DNA of 64,000 bases from assembly GCA_045616485.1 (NCBI GenBank), contig JAZLGU010000027.1, forward strand, positions 100,645 through 164,644. Reading direction: 5' to 3'. The stretch comes from RGIG3528 sp045616485. Lineage in GTDB: Bacteria; Bacillota; Clostridia; Lachnospirales; Lachnospiraceae. Shown here one piece after another: positions 27,156 to 35,761 of the stretch. The notes under the pieces were generated by a model. It saw only the letters and a list, made by a program, of their open reading frames with translations. It did no database searches and was not told the DNA's origin. The position numbers and the translations under genes are program-made. Each line of letters starts with the position of its first letter. The first letter of the stretch is position 1.

Positions 27156-27170
27156 TATTGTGTGAAAATT
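27156..27170 (+). promoter_or_regulatory. possible CodY box upstream of codY
   Basis: TATTGTGTGAAAATT matches 12 of 15 positions of the CodY motif AATTTTCWGAAAATT and sits 14 bp upstream of the predicted -35. This would fit CodY autoregulation, known in several Firmicutes. The motif is AT-rich, so chance matches are common. Confidence 0.35.
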
Positions 27171-27183
27171 TAAGGCAATTGTA

Positions 27184-27212
27184 TTGATTTTAGGCTGAAA
27201 TTAGTGTATAGT
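27184..27212 (+). promoter_or_regulatory. sigma-A promoter for codY
   Basis: TTGATT (27184-27189) and TATAGT (27207-27212) are spaced by 17 bp. The start would be about 28 nt before the ATG, which has an AAGGAGA ribosome binding site. Confidence 0.55.
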
Positions 27213-27246
27213 ATTCGCAATACACACAATTGTACAAGGAGATTAT

Positions 27247-28035
27247 ATGGGAGTACAACTTTTAGATAAGACTAGAAAGATAGAAAAGCTTCTTCACAAT
27301 AATAGTTCCAATAAAATTATTTTTAACGATATTTGTTCCGTTCTTTCTGAAATCATGGATAGTAATGTTCTTATTATCAGTAAAAAAGGTAAGATACTTG
27401 GAGCGAAGAGCCGTGCAGATATTGGAGTTATAGAAGAGCTTAGAGGCTATCAGGTCGGCTCTATTATTGAAAAAGAGCTGGATGAGCGTCTGTTAAATGT
27501 ACTTTCCACCAAAGAAAATGTTAATCTTATGACGCTTGGCTTTGAGTCAAAGGGTATTGAAGAATTTCAGGCAATTATTGTTCCTGTTGTTATTTCAGAT
27601 GAGAGACTTGGTACCACTTTTATTTATAAAGAAGGCAATACCTACTCCATTGATGATATTATTCTTTCAGAGTATGGTACTACAGTTATTGGTCTTGAGA
27701 TGATGAGATCAGTAAATGAAGAGCAGGTAGAAGAGTTTAGAAAAGTACAGGTGGTTAAGAGTGCATTAAGTACACTTTCCTATTCAGAGCTGGAGGCTAT
27801 CAACCACATTTTTGCTGAGCTTCATGGCAATGAGGGCACTCTGGTAGCATCCAAGATAGCGGACAGGGTAGGCATTACCAGATCGGTTATTGTTAATGCA
27901 CTTAGAAAATTTGAATCTGCCGGTGTTATAGAGTCCAGATCATCAGGTATGAAAGGTACTTACATAAAAGTAGTTAACGATTATATTTATGATGAGCTGA
28001 ACATTTTAAATCAAAATGCAGAAAACTTCAAATAA
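27247..28035 (+). CDS. codY: GTP-sensing pleiotropic repressor CodY
   Basis: CodY binds GTP and branched-chain amino acids and represses stationary-phase, nutrient-uptake and, in Bacillus, motility genes. It has the N-terminal GAF-like ligand domain (SVLSEIMDSNVLIISKKGKILG) and a C-terminal winged helix-turn-helix (ASKIADRVGITRSVIVNALRKFESAGVIESR). The 262-aa length is standard (about 259). Its position directly upstream of flgB is the same as in B. subtilis, where CodY represses the fla/che promoter. Confidence 0.97.
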   Translation: MGVQLLDKTRKIEKLLHNNSSNKIIFNDICSVLSEIMDSNVLIISKKGKILGAKSRADIGVIEELRGYQVGSIIEKELDERLLNVLSTKENVNLMTLGFESKGIEEFQAIIVPVVISDERLGTTFIYKEGNTYSIDDIILSEYGTTVIGLEMMRSVNEEQVEEFRKVQVVKSALSTLSYSELEAINHIFAELHGNEGTLVASKIADRVGITRSVIVNALRKFESAGVIESRSSGMKGTYIKVVNDYIYDELNILNQNAENFK

Positions 28036-28054
28036 ATATACAGGAAGCAGGATT

Positions 28055-28090
28055 AAAAGGATTTGTTAATAAATTTAACAAGTCCTTTTT
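28055..28090 (+). terminator. intrinsic terminator after codY
   Basis: AAAAGGATTTGTTAA (28055-28069) can pair with TTAACAAGTCCTTTT (from 28075), with one G-U pair, and the T-run continues to 28090. It separates codY from the flagellar cluster. Confidence 0.85.
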
Positions 28091-28157
28091 TATATAAGTT
28101 ATTTTATCGATAAGAGAAAAGCTGTATAAGCTTTTATGGAAAATTTATTTTATTTTC

Positions 28158-28185
28158 TAAAGTCTTGGACCTTACTTGCCGATAA
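28158..28185 (+). promoter_or_regulatory. sigma-D (sigma-28) promoter of the fla/che cluster
   Basis: TAAA (28158-28161), 16 nt, then GCCGATAA (28178-28185): a full match to the flagellar sigma consensus TAAA...GCCGATA. The start would be near 28192, 133 nt before flgB. B. subtilis also has a sigma-D promoter here, in addition to a sigma-A one. Since sigD is in this same cluster, it would close a positive feedback loop. Confidence 0.75.
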
Positions 28186-28203
28186 TACAATATTTAGTAT
28201 TAT
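28182..28203. promoter_or_regulatory. perfect 7-bp dyad over the sigma-D start site
   Basis: ATAATAC (28182-28188) and GTATTAT (28197-28203) are perfect inverted repeats around an 8-bp AT centre. The dyad overlaps the -10 element and predicted start of the sigma-D promoter, so it could be an operator. AT-rich dyads also arise by chance. Confidence 0.35.
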
Positions 28204-28224
28204 TAAATTTTTTTCTAAAACATA

Positions 28225-28252
28225 TTGTATTTAATTCTGAATTCGCTATAAT
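28225..28252 (+). promoter_or_regulatory. sigma-A promoter of the fla/che cluster
   Basis: TTGTAT (28225-28230) and a perfect TATAAT (28247-28252) are spaced by 16 bp. The start would be near 28259. In the leader, AGCCAC and GTGGTT (about 28274-28293) could form a short 6-bp hairpin followed by T residues, a weak attenuator-like element. Confidence 0.65.
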
Positions 28253-28324
28253 GAGATATGAATAGGTGGAGAGCCACTAGATGTTGTGGTTTTTTATTGA
28301 TATTCACAATGGGGAGGAAGTATA

Positions 28325-28720
28325 ATGATATCCGGAGACGCATACAATTACATCAATATCTTGAATAAGGCAGCTTCTGCCAGCTGGAAGAAAAATGAGC
28401 TTATTTCCAACAACATTGCCAATGTTGATACACCGGACTATAAGAGAAAAGATTTGGATTTTGAGTCATTACTTACAGAGGCTATGACTCAGACCGGCAC
28501 ACAAAATATGGATCAGAAGGTAAAGAATATTAATCTTGCCATGCTGAATCCCAAGGCATTTACTGAGTTTTCCACTCTTGATTACAGATACGATGGCAAT
28601 AATGTTGATATAGATACTGAGAATGCTTATCTTGCAGACAATCAGATTAAGTATTACGCATATATCAGTTCTATCAATAATGAATTTGAAAGACTTAAAA
28701 TGGCCATGAACAGGAACTAG
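28325..28720 (+). CDS. flgB: flagellar basal-body rod protein FlgB
   Basis: FlgB is the proximal rod subunit, exported by the flagellar type III system and assembled on the MS ring. The rod-family N-terminal signature is present (LISNNIANVDTPDYKRKDLDFESLL), and the C-terminal helix (IDTENAYLADNQIKYYAYISSINNEFERLKMAM) is the usual coiled-coil end. The length of 131 aa is typical. The RBS is GGGGAGG. It is the first gene of the fla/che cluster. Confidence 0.96.
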   Translation: MISGDAYNYINILNKAASASWKKNELISNNIANVDTPDYKRKDLDFESLLTEAMTQTGTQNMDQKVKNINLAMLNPKAFTEFSTLDYRYDGNNVDIDTENAYLADNQIKYYAYISSINNEFERLKMAMNRN

Positions 28721-28738
28721 TAAAGAAAGGAGCAGCCT

Positions 28739-29200
28739 ATGTCTATAATGTCTACACTTAATATTTCTGCCAGTGGTATGACAGCACAGCGTACCCGTAT
28801 GGATATTATTGCGCAGAATATTTCAAATGTTAATACTACCCGCACTGAAGATGGTACTCCTTACAGAAGACAGACAGTTGTTTTTGCTGAAAGAAGCCAG
28901 GGAAATAAAAATTTCGAGAATTATTTAGCTGCTCAGGCTACAGGTGTTTCCATGAGGTCTACAGGAGGCACAGGAGTAAAGATTACTTCCATAGCTGAGG
29001 ACCATGTTACAGCCATGAAGAAGGTATACGAGCCCAGCCATCCTGATGCAGATGAAGATGGCTATGTAACATATCCTAATGTGGATACTGTTACTGAAAT
29101 GACCAATCTTATTGATGCCAATCGTTCATATGAGGCCAATGTAACTGCCTTCAATGCTACAAAAAATATGCTGATGAAGGCTATGGATATCGGAGGTTGA
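28739..29200 (+). CDS. flgC: flagellar basal-body rod protein FlgC
   Basis: FlgC is a second proximal rod subunit. The N-terminal signature is ISASGMTAQRTRMDIIAQNISNVNTT and the conserved C-terminus is NVDTVTEMTNLIDANRSYEANVTAFNATKNM. The 153-aa length is normal. It lies 18 bp after flgB with AAAGGAG and 4 bp before fliE. Confidence 0.97.
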   Translation: MSIMSTLNISASGMTAQRTRMDIIAQNISNVNTTRTEDGTPYRRQTVVFAERSQGNKNFENYLAAQATGVSMRSTGGTGVKITSIAEDHVTAMKKVYEPSHPDADEDGYVTYPNVDTVTEMTNLIDANRSYEANVTAFNATKNMLMKAMDIGG

Positions 29201-29204
29201 GTAA

Positions 29205-29528
29205 ATGGCTATAGATATCGCAGCTATTAGTAAATTATCAGGGCTTTCTGCTACTACTAATGCACTTACAGGTAAGGAGGCAGGAAAAACAGAAGGTGTC
29301 AGCTCTTTCGAGTCTTTACTTAATTCTGCCATGGGCATGATTAAAGAGACGGAAGATCTCACCAATGCAGCTGAAGATGCAGAGCTTTCCTATATGATGG
29401 GACTGAATGACTCTATTGCAGACTTAATGGTAGCTCAGGCCAAGGCCAACGTTTCATTACAGTATACAGTTTCCATTAAAAATGCTGTACTTGATGCATA
29501 TAAAGAGATTATGCAGCTTCAGTTTTAA
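29205..29528 (+). CDS. fliE: flagellar hook-basal body protein FliE
   Basis: FliE joins the MS ring to the rod. Its hallmarks are FESLLNSAMGMIKETEDLTNAAE and the C-terminal LMVAQAKANVSLQYTVSIKNAVLDAYKEIMQLQF, almost identical in layout to Bacillus FliE. It has 107 aa, as expected. The RBS is CGGAGG at the end of flgC. Confidence 0.96.
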   Translation: MAIDIAAISKLSGLSATTNALTGKEAGKTEGVSSFESLLNSAMGMIKETEDLTNAAEDAELSYMMGLNDSIADLMVAQAKANVSLQYTVSIKNAVLDAYKEIMQLQF

Positions 29529-29559
29529 TTAATAGGTTTTTGGGGAAAGAAGGATTTTT

Positions 29560-31164
29560 ATGCCGGATCAGATAAAAGAAATCTGGAAAAAAATATTGGA
29601 GTTTTGGAATAAATGGACTAAGAAGCAAAAGATTATCGTAGGCAGTATAGCCGGCGCTACTATTTTGCTTATTGTTGTACTTGTACTTGTTCTCAGTCGT
29701 ACTAAGTATGTAGATCTTTATAAGTTCAATTCAACAGAGACTGCCAGCAAGGCTGTCAGTGCTCTTAAGGAGAATTCTATTCAGGCTAAGCTTGGCAGTG
29801 ATAAGACCAGTGTACAGGTAGATGAGAAAAAATATGTTGATGCTATGGTGGTGGTAGGTAATGCCAGTCTTGGCGACGACAGCTTTTCCATTTCAGATCT
29901 TTTTAATACATCTCTTACTACTACAAATGGAGAAAGACTTTTACGTACTCATCTTTACTCCCAGGCTGAGGTGAAAAGAGTTATCGAAATGTTTACAGGC
30001 GTCAGAGAGGCTACAGTTACCTGGATGCCTAAGGATACTTCCAATTCCATTCTGGCAAAGAATCAGACCATACCTGTTTCCATTCTTCTTCTTATTGATG
30101 GTAATTTTAAAAAGAGTGAGTCTGAGGCTATAGCAAAGCTTGCTGCAGCTGCTGCAGGTAATGAGACTACTGATGATGTATCTATCGTAGATCAGTACGG
30201 AAATGTACTTTATGACGGCCCTGTTGAAGTGACTGAAGAGCAGGCTCTTATTACAGATAAAATTAAATTACAACAATTATTTGAAGAGTCATATAAGCAG
30301 AGAGTAGAGGCAGCTGTTCTCATGAATGGTTTTACCAAAGTAGAAGTAGGTGCCAATCTGTCTATTAATTTTGACAAGGTTGAGGAGTACTTCAAGCAGT
30401 ACATTCCTATTGAAGGAGAAAACTTTGGTGTTATTACCCAGCAGCAGATTATTTCATCTACAGGCTCCGGTGGCAATGGCAATATACCGGGTACTGATTC
30501 CAATGATGACTCTACAGACTATTATCTGACCAATGCTAATGGTGGACAGTCTACATACGATATGACTCAGACCACCTATGTACCTTCAGAAAAAATCACC
30601 AACACTGTATATGATTACGGTGTTATATCCAAGCCTGATTCATCTATTTCTGTTGTTTGTGTAAGAGTAAGAAGACTTACCAAATCAGAGCTTAAGACCC
30701 TGGGGCTTTTGGATGATATTTCCTATGAAAAATATGTGCTTCTTCACAAGGATCCTGAGACTGTTGAAGTAAGCGAAAAGCTGGTAGAAACCATAGCAGC
30801 AGCTACAGGCATCAGTGAGACCAGTGTAGTAGTACTTGCTCAGGATGTTTATGAGTTTATAGATGATACACCTGTCAGCAATGTTGACTGGGAGCTTATA
30901 ATTCAAATTGCTTTAGCAGTAGTTCTTTTAGGTATTCTTGCCTTTGTAATTCTTCGTGGTATGAAGCCTGTTGAGGTTACAGAAGCAGAGCCTGAGCTTT
31001 CCATAGAGCAGCTTCTGGCTACTACTAAGGAGAATCAGAGCCTTGAAGACGTTGAGTTCTCTGAAGAGTCTGAGACCAGAAGAATGATAGAGAAGTTCTT
31101 TGACGAGAATCCTGAAGCTGTGGCACAGCTCTTACGTAACTGGTTAAATGAAGATTGGATGTAA
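29560..31164 (+). CDS. fliF: flagellar MS-ring protein FliF
   Basis: FliF forms the membrane-embedded MS ring on which the basal body grows. There is an N-terminal membrane helix (about residues 26-46, IVGSIAGATILLIVVLVLVL), ring-building motifs, a long Gly/Ser/Asp-rich loop (about residues 300-325), a second membrane helix (about 447-467) and a C-terminal FliG-binding tail ending ENPEAVAQLLRNWLNED. The 534-aa length is normal for Firmicutes. Confidence 0.96.
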   Translation: MPDQIKEIWKKILEFWNKWTKKQKIIVGSIAGATILLIVVLVLVLSRTKYVDLYKFNSTETASKAVSALKENSIQAKLGSDKTSVQVDEKKYVDAMVVVGNASLGDDSFSISDLFNTSLTTTNGERLLRTHLYSQAEVKRVIEMFTGVREATVTWMPKDTSNSILAKNQTIPVSILLLIDGNFKKSESEAIAKLAAAAAGNETTDDVSIVDQYGNVLYDGPVEVTEEQALITDKIKLQQLFEESYKQRVEAAVLMNGFTKVEVGANLSINFDKVEEYFKQYIPIEGENFGVITQQQIISSTGSGGNGNIPGTDSNDDSTDYYLTNANGGQSTYDMTQTTYVPSEKITNTVYDYGVISKPDSSISVVCVRVRRLTKSELKTLGLLDDISYEKYVLLHKDPETVEVSEKLVETIAAATGISETSVVVLAQDVYEFIDDTPVSNVDWELIIQIALAVVLLGILAFVILRGMKPVEVTEAEPELSIEQLLATTKENQSLEDVEFSEESETRRMIEKFFDENPEAVAQLLRNWLNEDWM

Positions 31165-31177
31165 AAGGGGTTTTTAA

Positions 31178-32197
31178 ATGGCGGCAAATAATAAGGCCAG
31201 TGAGCTTACCGGCCTGCAAAAAACAGCAGTTTTGCTCATAACACTTGGACCAGAAAAGGCATCCAAGATTTTTACCTTCCTGAAAGAGGAAGAAATAGAA
31301 CAGATTACTCTGGAAATAGCCAGTACCAGAACTATTAATCAAGCCCTTAAAGAAGAGGTGCTGGATGAGTTTTACGAGGTGTGTCTGGCTCAGCAGTATA
31401 TTTCCGAGGGTGGTATCAATTATGCCAGAGACCTTTTGGAAAAGGCTCTCGGCGGAGACAAGGCATCCGAGGTTATTTCCAAGCTTACAGCCAGCCTTCA
31501 GGTACGTCCTTTCGAATTTATCAGAAAGACAGATGCAGGTCAGCTGTTAAACTTCATACAGGACGAGAATCCTCAGACCATCGCCCTTATTTTGGCTTAT
31601 CTTTCTACTTCTCAGGCAGCTGCCATAATTGGCTCTCTGCCACAGGATAAGCAGGCTGATGTTGCCAAGCGTATTGCTCAGATGGATAGAACATCACCTG
31701 ATGTTATTAAGGATGTTGAAAGCGTACTGGAAAAGAAGCTGGCCAATCTGGTCAACCAGGACTTCACTATTGCCGGCGGCGTAGATGCAGTAGTAGAGAT
31801 CCTGAATACTGTAGACCGTGGTACAGAAAAGCATATTATGGAGACTCTGGAGATCGACGAGCCGGAGCTGGCAGACGAGATCAGAAAGAAGATGTTCGTA
31901 TTCGAAGATATTCTTTCACTGGACGACAGATCCATACAACGTGTGCTGCGTGAAGTGGATAATGGTGAGCTGGCTGTGGCACTTAAGTCTGCTACAGAGG
32001 ATGTACAGGAAGCTATATTTAAGAATCTGTCCAGCCGTCTTGCTTCCATGATCAGGGAAGATATGGACTTCATGGGCCCTGTACGTATGAAGGATGTTGA
32101 AGAAGCACAGCAGAAGATTGTTAATATTATCAGAAAGCTTGAGGATTCAGGCGAGATAGTTATTTCCAGAGGTGGAGGTGACGAGCTGGTTGTCTAG
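31178..32197 (+). CDS. fliG: flagellar motor switch protein FliG
   Basis: FliG transmits stator torque and switching in the C ring. The N-terminal domain (GLQKTAVLLITLGPEKASKI), the middle domain with DENPQTIALILAYL (EHPQ-type motif) and the C-terminal torque domain (KMFVFEDILSLDDRSIQRVL, MIREDMDFMGPVRMKDVEEAQQ) are all intact. The 339-aa length matches the family. Confidence 0.97.
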   Translation: MAANNKASELTGLQKTAVLLITLGPEKASKIFTFLKEEEIEQITLEIASTRTINQALKEEVLDEFYEVCLAQQYISEGGINYARDLLEKALGGDKASEVISKLTASLQVRPFEFIRKTDAGQLLNFIQDENPQTIALILAYLSTSQAAAIIGSLPQDKQADVAKRIAQMDRTSPDVIKDVESVLEKKLANLVNQDFTIAGGVDAVVEILNTVDRGTEKHIMETLEIDEPELADEIRKKMFVFEDILSLDDRSIQRVLREVDNGELAVALKSATEDVQEAIFKNLSSRLASMIREDMDFMGPVRMKDVEEAQQKIVNIIRKLEDSGEIVISRGGGDELVV

Positions 32198-33134
32198 TAA
32201 TGTTATAAAGGGATATAAACAGAATTATGACCAGTCAGCCGCAAGAAAGCTGGATATGACTGTAAGAGAAGAAAAGCTGGCTGAAAAGATTGAAGATTTA
32301 AGAAGTGGACGCCCTGCATTCGTATCAGGCTTAATACCTGCAGAAGTGCTGGACGAAGGAGAATACGAAGGATTTTCAGAAGGGAATCCAGGAGATGAAG
32401 GGGATGCAGATTACGGTTATGGTGAAAATAACCTAAATTCTTCATCTTCTATAGATCTGGAAGCTTTTAGAGAGCAGATTAGAGAAGAGCTTTATGCAGA
32501 GGTCAGAGTCCGGGCGGAGGCTGACTTTAGAGAGAATCTTCAGGGCGAGGCAGACACTTTTATAAATAATGCCAAGGTAGAGGCAGCTCGTATTATAACT
32601 GAAGCTGAGAACCAGGCAAAAACAGAGGCTGAAGCCATAAAAACAGGTATTATTTCTGTTGCTTCTGCTGAAGGATATGAGGCTGGTCTTAAAAAAGCCA
32701 AAGAAGAACAGGCAGATGCCCTAAGAGCTTTGGAAAATGAAAAAAGGCGAGTGACTGAAGAATATGAAAGGCAGGTAGCTGTTTTAGAGCCTGCCTTTGT
32801 TGAAATACTAAAGGAGTATCTGAAAAAGATTACCGGTATTTCATATGACTATCATACTGAAATTATTACCTATCTTATTGATCAGGCTATAAGACGGGCT
32901 CCTGGCCAGACTGAATTTGTAGTAAAGCTTTCTCCTGGTGATATGGAAAGATATGCCATGGAGATACCTGCAATTAATGAAAAATACGCAGACAAGCTGA
33001 CTCTTACTTTTTCATCATCTGCTGATGTGGAGCCTGGGGAAGTAAGACTGGAAAATGAAGGCAGAGTGCTTACATCTTCCATTGGCCTTAATTTAAACGG
33101 TCTTTTGGAATCACTTGATATGCTTTCTCAGTAA
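32190..33134 (+). CDS. fliH: flagellar assembly protein FliH
   Basis: FliH binds and regulates the export ATPase FliI. I place the start at TTG 32190 (protein begins MSSNVIKGYKQ), with GGAGGTGA 8 nt upstream inside the 3' end of fliG; an in-frame GTG at 32172 has no such signal. Residues 90-215 are a long charged coiled coil, and the C-terminus (YHTEIITYLIDQAIRRAPGQTEFVVKLSP) fits the V-ATPase-E-like domain of FliH. It overlaps fliG by 8 bp. Confidence 0.88.
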   Translation: MSSNVIKGYKQNYDQSAARKLDMTVREEKLAEKIEDLRSGRPAFVSGLIPAEVLDEGEYEGFSEGNPGDEGDADYGYGENNLNSSSSIDLEAFREQIREELYAEVRVRAEADFRENLQGEADTFINNAKVEAARIITEAENQAKTEAEAIKTGIISVASAEGYEAGLKKAKEEQADALRALENEKRRVTEEYERQVAVLEPAFVEILKEYLKKITGISYDYHTEIITYLIDQAIRRAPGQTEFVVKLSPGDMERYAMEIPAINEKYADKLTLTFSSSADVEPGEVRLENEGRVLTSSIGLNLNGLLESLDMLSQ

Positions 33135-33155
33135 TTTTTGATATTTAGGGGATTT

Positions 33156-34460
33156 ATGGACATAAACAAGTATCTGTCCTTGACAGAAGAAAATTTCATA
33201 CGAGTTTATGGCCGTGTAGTAAAGATAGTAGGTCTTACCATTGAAGTTACAGGTCTTACCGTAAGGATTAATGATGCCTGTACCATTGTTACTGCTGATG
33301 GTAAAAAGGTGGAATGCGAGGTCACCGGCTTTAGGGAAGATCGCCTTCTGCTTATGCCCTATAATGATACCGGCGGAGTAGCCATAGGAGATTTTGTTAT
33401 GGCCAATGAAGCAGGTCAGGGTGTACCTGTTGGTAACAGCTTTCTGGGTATGGTGCTGGACGGCCTGGGCAGACCTATGGACGGCAGCCAGATAGAGCCC
33501 GACTGTTTTTACAATGCTGATGCCATGCCTCCCAATCCCATGGAGCGTGAAATGATAGACTCTGTGCTTACATTGGGAGTAAAAGCTGTAGATGGTATGC
33601 TTACCTTGGGAAAAGGTCAGAAGATTGGCATTTTCGCCGGATCAGGCGTAGGAAAAAGTACCCTCATGGGTATGTTTGCCCGGAATACCAAGGCTGATAT
33701 AAATGTTATCGCTCTTATTGGTGAGCGAGGCAGGGAAGTAAAAGAATTTATTGAAAGAGACTTGGGACCGGAAGGTCTTAAAAGGTCTGTTATTGTATGT
33801 GCTACATCAGATCAGCCGGCACTGGTAAGAAAAAAGGCGGCCAAGACTGCCACAGCTATGGCTGAATACTTTAGAGATCAGGGAAAAGATGTACTTCTTA
33901 TGATGGACTCAGTTACCCGTTTTTCCATGGCTCAGAGAGAGATAGGCTTGGCATCAGGTGAGCCTCCGGTTACCCGTGGATATCCACCATCAGTATATGG
34001 TGAGATGCCCAAGCTCCTTGAGAGATCAGGGCGTACTAAAAAAGGCTCTATCACCGGTATCTATACAGTACTGGTAGACGGCGATGACATGAATGAGCCT
34101 ATAGCAGATACTGCCCGTGGTATACTGGACGGACATATTGTTTTATCCAGAAAAATTGCTCAGAAGAATCATTATCCTGCAATAGATGTGCTTCAGAGTA
34201 TATCCAGAGTAATGTCCTCCATTGCAGATAACGAGCATAAAAAGCTGGCCAATACTCTTAAAAATGTACTGGCTACCTATAATGAATCTGAGGATCTTAT
34301 AAATATTGGTGCTTACAAATCAGGGACCAATCCCAATATTGATTTTGCCATAAAGAAAATTGATGCAGCTAATGCTTTTCTTATGCAGGAAGTAAGCGAA
34401 AAGTTTACTTTTGAGGAGACTGTTTCCGAATTACAGAAGGTATTTGATGGCGAGATTTAA
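33156..34460 (+). CDS. fliI: flagellum-specific ATPase FliI
   Basis: FliI is the hexameric ATPase that powers or primes flagellar protein export. The preferred start is ATG 33156 (TAGGGGAT upstream), giving 434 aa; a TTG 18 nt earlier is weaker. Walker A GSGVGKST is at 162-169, and Walker B DVLLMMDSVTRF, the ExxR region (ALIGERGREVKEFIERDLG) and the T3SS-ATPase signature PPSVYGEMPKLLERSGR are present. Confidence 0.97.
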   Translation: MDINKYLSLTEENFIRVYGRVVKIVGLTIEVTGLTVRINDACTIVTADGKKVECEVTGFREDRLLLMPYNDTGGVAIGDFVMANEAGQGVPVGNSFLGMVLDGLGRPMDGSQIEPDCFYNADAMPPNPMEREMIDSVLTLGVKAVDGMLTLGKGQKIGIFAGSGVGKSTLMGMFARNTKADINVIALIGERGREVKEFIERDLGPEGLKRSVIVCATSDQPALVRKKAAKTATAMAEYFRDQGKDVLLMMDSVTRFSMAQREIGLASGEPPVTRGYPPSVYGEMPKLLERSGRTKKGSITGIYTVLVDGDDMNEPIADTARGILDGHIVLSRKIAQKNHYPAIDVLQSISRVMSSIADNEHKKLANTLKNVLATYNESEDLINIGAYKSGTNPNIDFAIKKIDAANAFLMQEVSEKFTFEETVSELQKVFDGEI

Positions 34461-34893
34461 TTTTAAGCTTCAGGGCATACTGAATATAAAGCTAAAAATG
34501 GAAGAGCAGGAAAAGCTTGCCTTTGCTGAGGCAAGGATGCGCCTTAATGAAGAACAGGACAGGCTTTCTGCTCTATACAACAGGAAAGAAGAAATTCTTC
34601 AGGAAAAAAAGCAGAATATGTCCGGCTCCATCAGATTTGTAGAGCTTCAGGTGGCTGAAAATGCCATTAATGGACTTGATTTAGCTATAGATGATCAGAA
34701 AAGGGCAGTCAGAAGGGCCGAAAAAGGTCTGGCTATTGCGGAAGAAAGACTGAACGAAGCCATGAAAGAACGTAAGACATATGAAAAGCTTAGGGAAAAT
34801 GCTTTCGAAGAATTTATGGCGCTGGAAGCTCATAATGAGCAGATGGAAATAAATGAACTGGTGGCTTACAGGCACAGTGTAGCAGAGGAGTAA
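34447..34893 (+). CDS. fliJ: flagellar export chaperone/coiled-coil protein FliJ
   Basis: FliJ is a small coiled-coil rotor-stalk-like partner of FliI and FlhA. The start at 34447 (MARFNFKLQGILNIKLKMEEQEKLAFAEARM in family style) overlaps the end of fliI by 14 bp. Most of the 148 residues form a heptad-rich, highly charged helix. Assignment rests on position, length and the N-terminal pattern. Confidence 0.88.
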   Translation: MARFNFKLQGILNIKLKMEEQEKLAFAEARMRLNEEQDRLSALYNRKEEILQEKKQNMSGSIRFVELQVAENAINGLDLAIDDQKRAVRRAEKGLAIAEERLNEAMKERKTYEKLRENAFEEFMALEAHNEQMEINELVAYRHSVAEE

Positions 34894-34933
34894 CATGTAA
34901 GAGTTCTCCATTTTCTTCGAAACAGGAGGTTAT

Positions 34934-35719
34934 ATGGCAAAGAAAGATAAAGAAGATAAAAAGAGTGGCGGAGAAGGACTGGGCAGCAAGCTTCTCACAT
35001 TAATTATTATACTTCTTATTGTTTTTATTTGGCTTGCTATTATTGCTTTGCTTATTAAATTTGATGTGGGAGGGCTGGGCAGCAACGAGACTGTTCAGAA
35101 GGTCTTTAAAGATGTACCGGTACTTAATATGATTTTACCGGATACAGATCCTACTGAAGATGAAAATATGAAGAAATATAACTATAAAAATCTGGAAGAA
35201 GCCATTGCAGCCATTAAGGAAATGGAACAAAATGTCGATAAACTTAAAGAGGAAAATGACGCTTACTCCAAGCGCATACAAGAGCTTCAGACTGAAAATG
35301 AGACTTTATCCCATTACGAGGCTGAATATCTGGAATTCCTTAAGATGAAGGCAGAATTCGACAGAGAAGTAGCATTAGGAGAGCACGCTCTTACCAGAGA
35401 TGAGTACATCAAGTGGTACGAGAAGATGTATCCTGAAAATGCTGAAAAGATATACGCCGAGCTTAAAGGTGAGGAAATGGTAGACGAGGCTTATACAAGT
35501 GTTGCTACCTATCTTGCCAAAACATCAAGTAAAGCAGATGCGCAGATTCTTATGGAATATACCAGTGACATTGATTTTGTATGTAATGTACTTAAGTGTC
35601 TTAAGACTGCAAAGGTGGCAGAGATTTTAGAGGCTATGCAAAAAGATGGCGACGAAGGTACTCTTTTCGCCAGCCGTATCATTAATCGTATGCATGAGCT
35701 GGGATTATCTGCAAAATAA
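34934..35719 (+). CDS. MotE/YlxF-like membrane coiled-coil protein (MgtE N-terminal-like domain)
   Basis: It occupies the ylxF position of the B. subtilis operon between fliJ and fliK. A basic N-terminus is followed by one membrane segment (about residues 23-44, LTLIIILLIVFIWLAIIALLI), a coiled coil (about 85-150) and a C-terminal region with repeats like SSKADAQILMEY and TAKVAEILEAMQKDGDEGTLFASRIINRM, typical of the MgtE N-terminal fold found in MotE-type stator chaperones. A role in stator assembly or stability is inferred. It has 261 aa and the RBS is CAGGAGGT. Confidence 0.75.
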   Translation: MAKKDKEDKKSGGEGLGSKLLTLIIILLIVFIWLAIIALLIKFDVGGLGSNETVQKVFKDVPVLNMILPDTDPTEDENMKKYNYKNLEEAIAAIKEMEQNVDKLKEENDAYSKRIQELQTENETLSHYEAEYLEFLKMKAEFDREVALGEHALTRDEYIKWYEKMYPENAEKIYAELKGEEMVDEAYTSVATYLAKTSSKADAQILMEYTSDIDFVCNVLKCLKTAKVAEILEAMQKDGDEGTLFASRIINRMHELGLSAK

Positions 35720-35725
35720 GGCTTC

Positions 35726-35758
35726 TTTTCCTCCAAAAATATTAAGAAAGGAGGAAAA
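35726..35758 (+). promoter_or_regulatory. hairpin sequestering the fliK ribosome binding site
   Basis: TTTTCCTCC (35726-35734) is perfectly complementary to GGAGGAAAA (35750-35758), with a 15-nt A-rich loop. The right arm is the fliK Shine-Dalgarno, so in the folded RNA fliK translation would be blocked. No T-run follows, so it is not a terminator. Confidence 0.7.
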
Positions 35759-35761
35759 AGT

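Noticed and set aside
32172..32189. GTG 32172 as the fliH start
   Set aside because: The TTG at 32190 has GGAGGTGA at ideal spacing and yields the usual FliH N-terminus, while the GTG lacks a ribosome site and lies on the Shine-Dalgarno itself.
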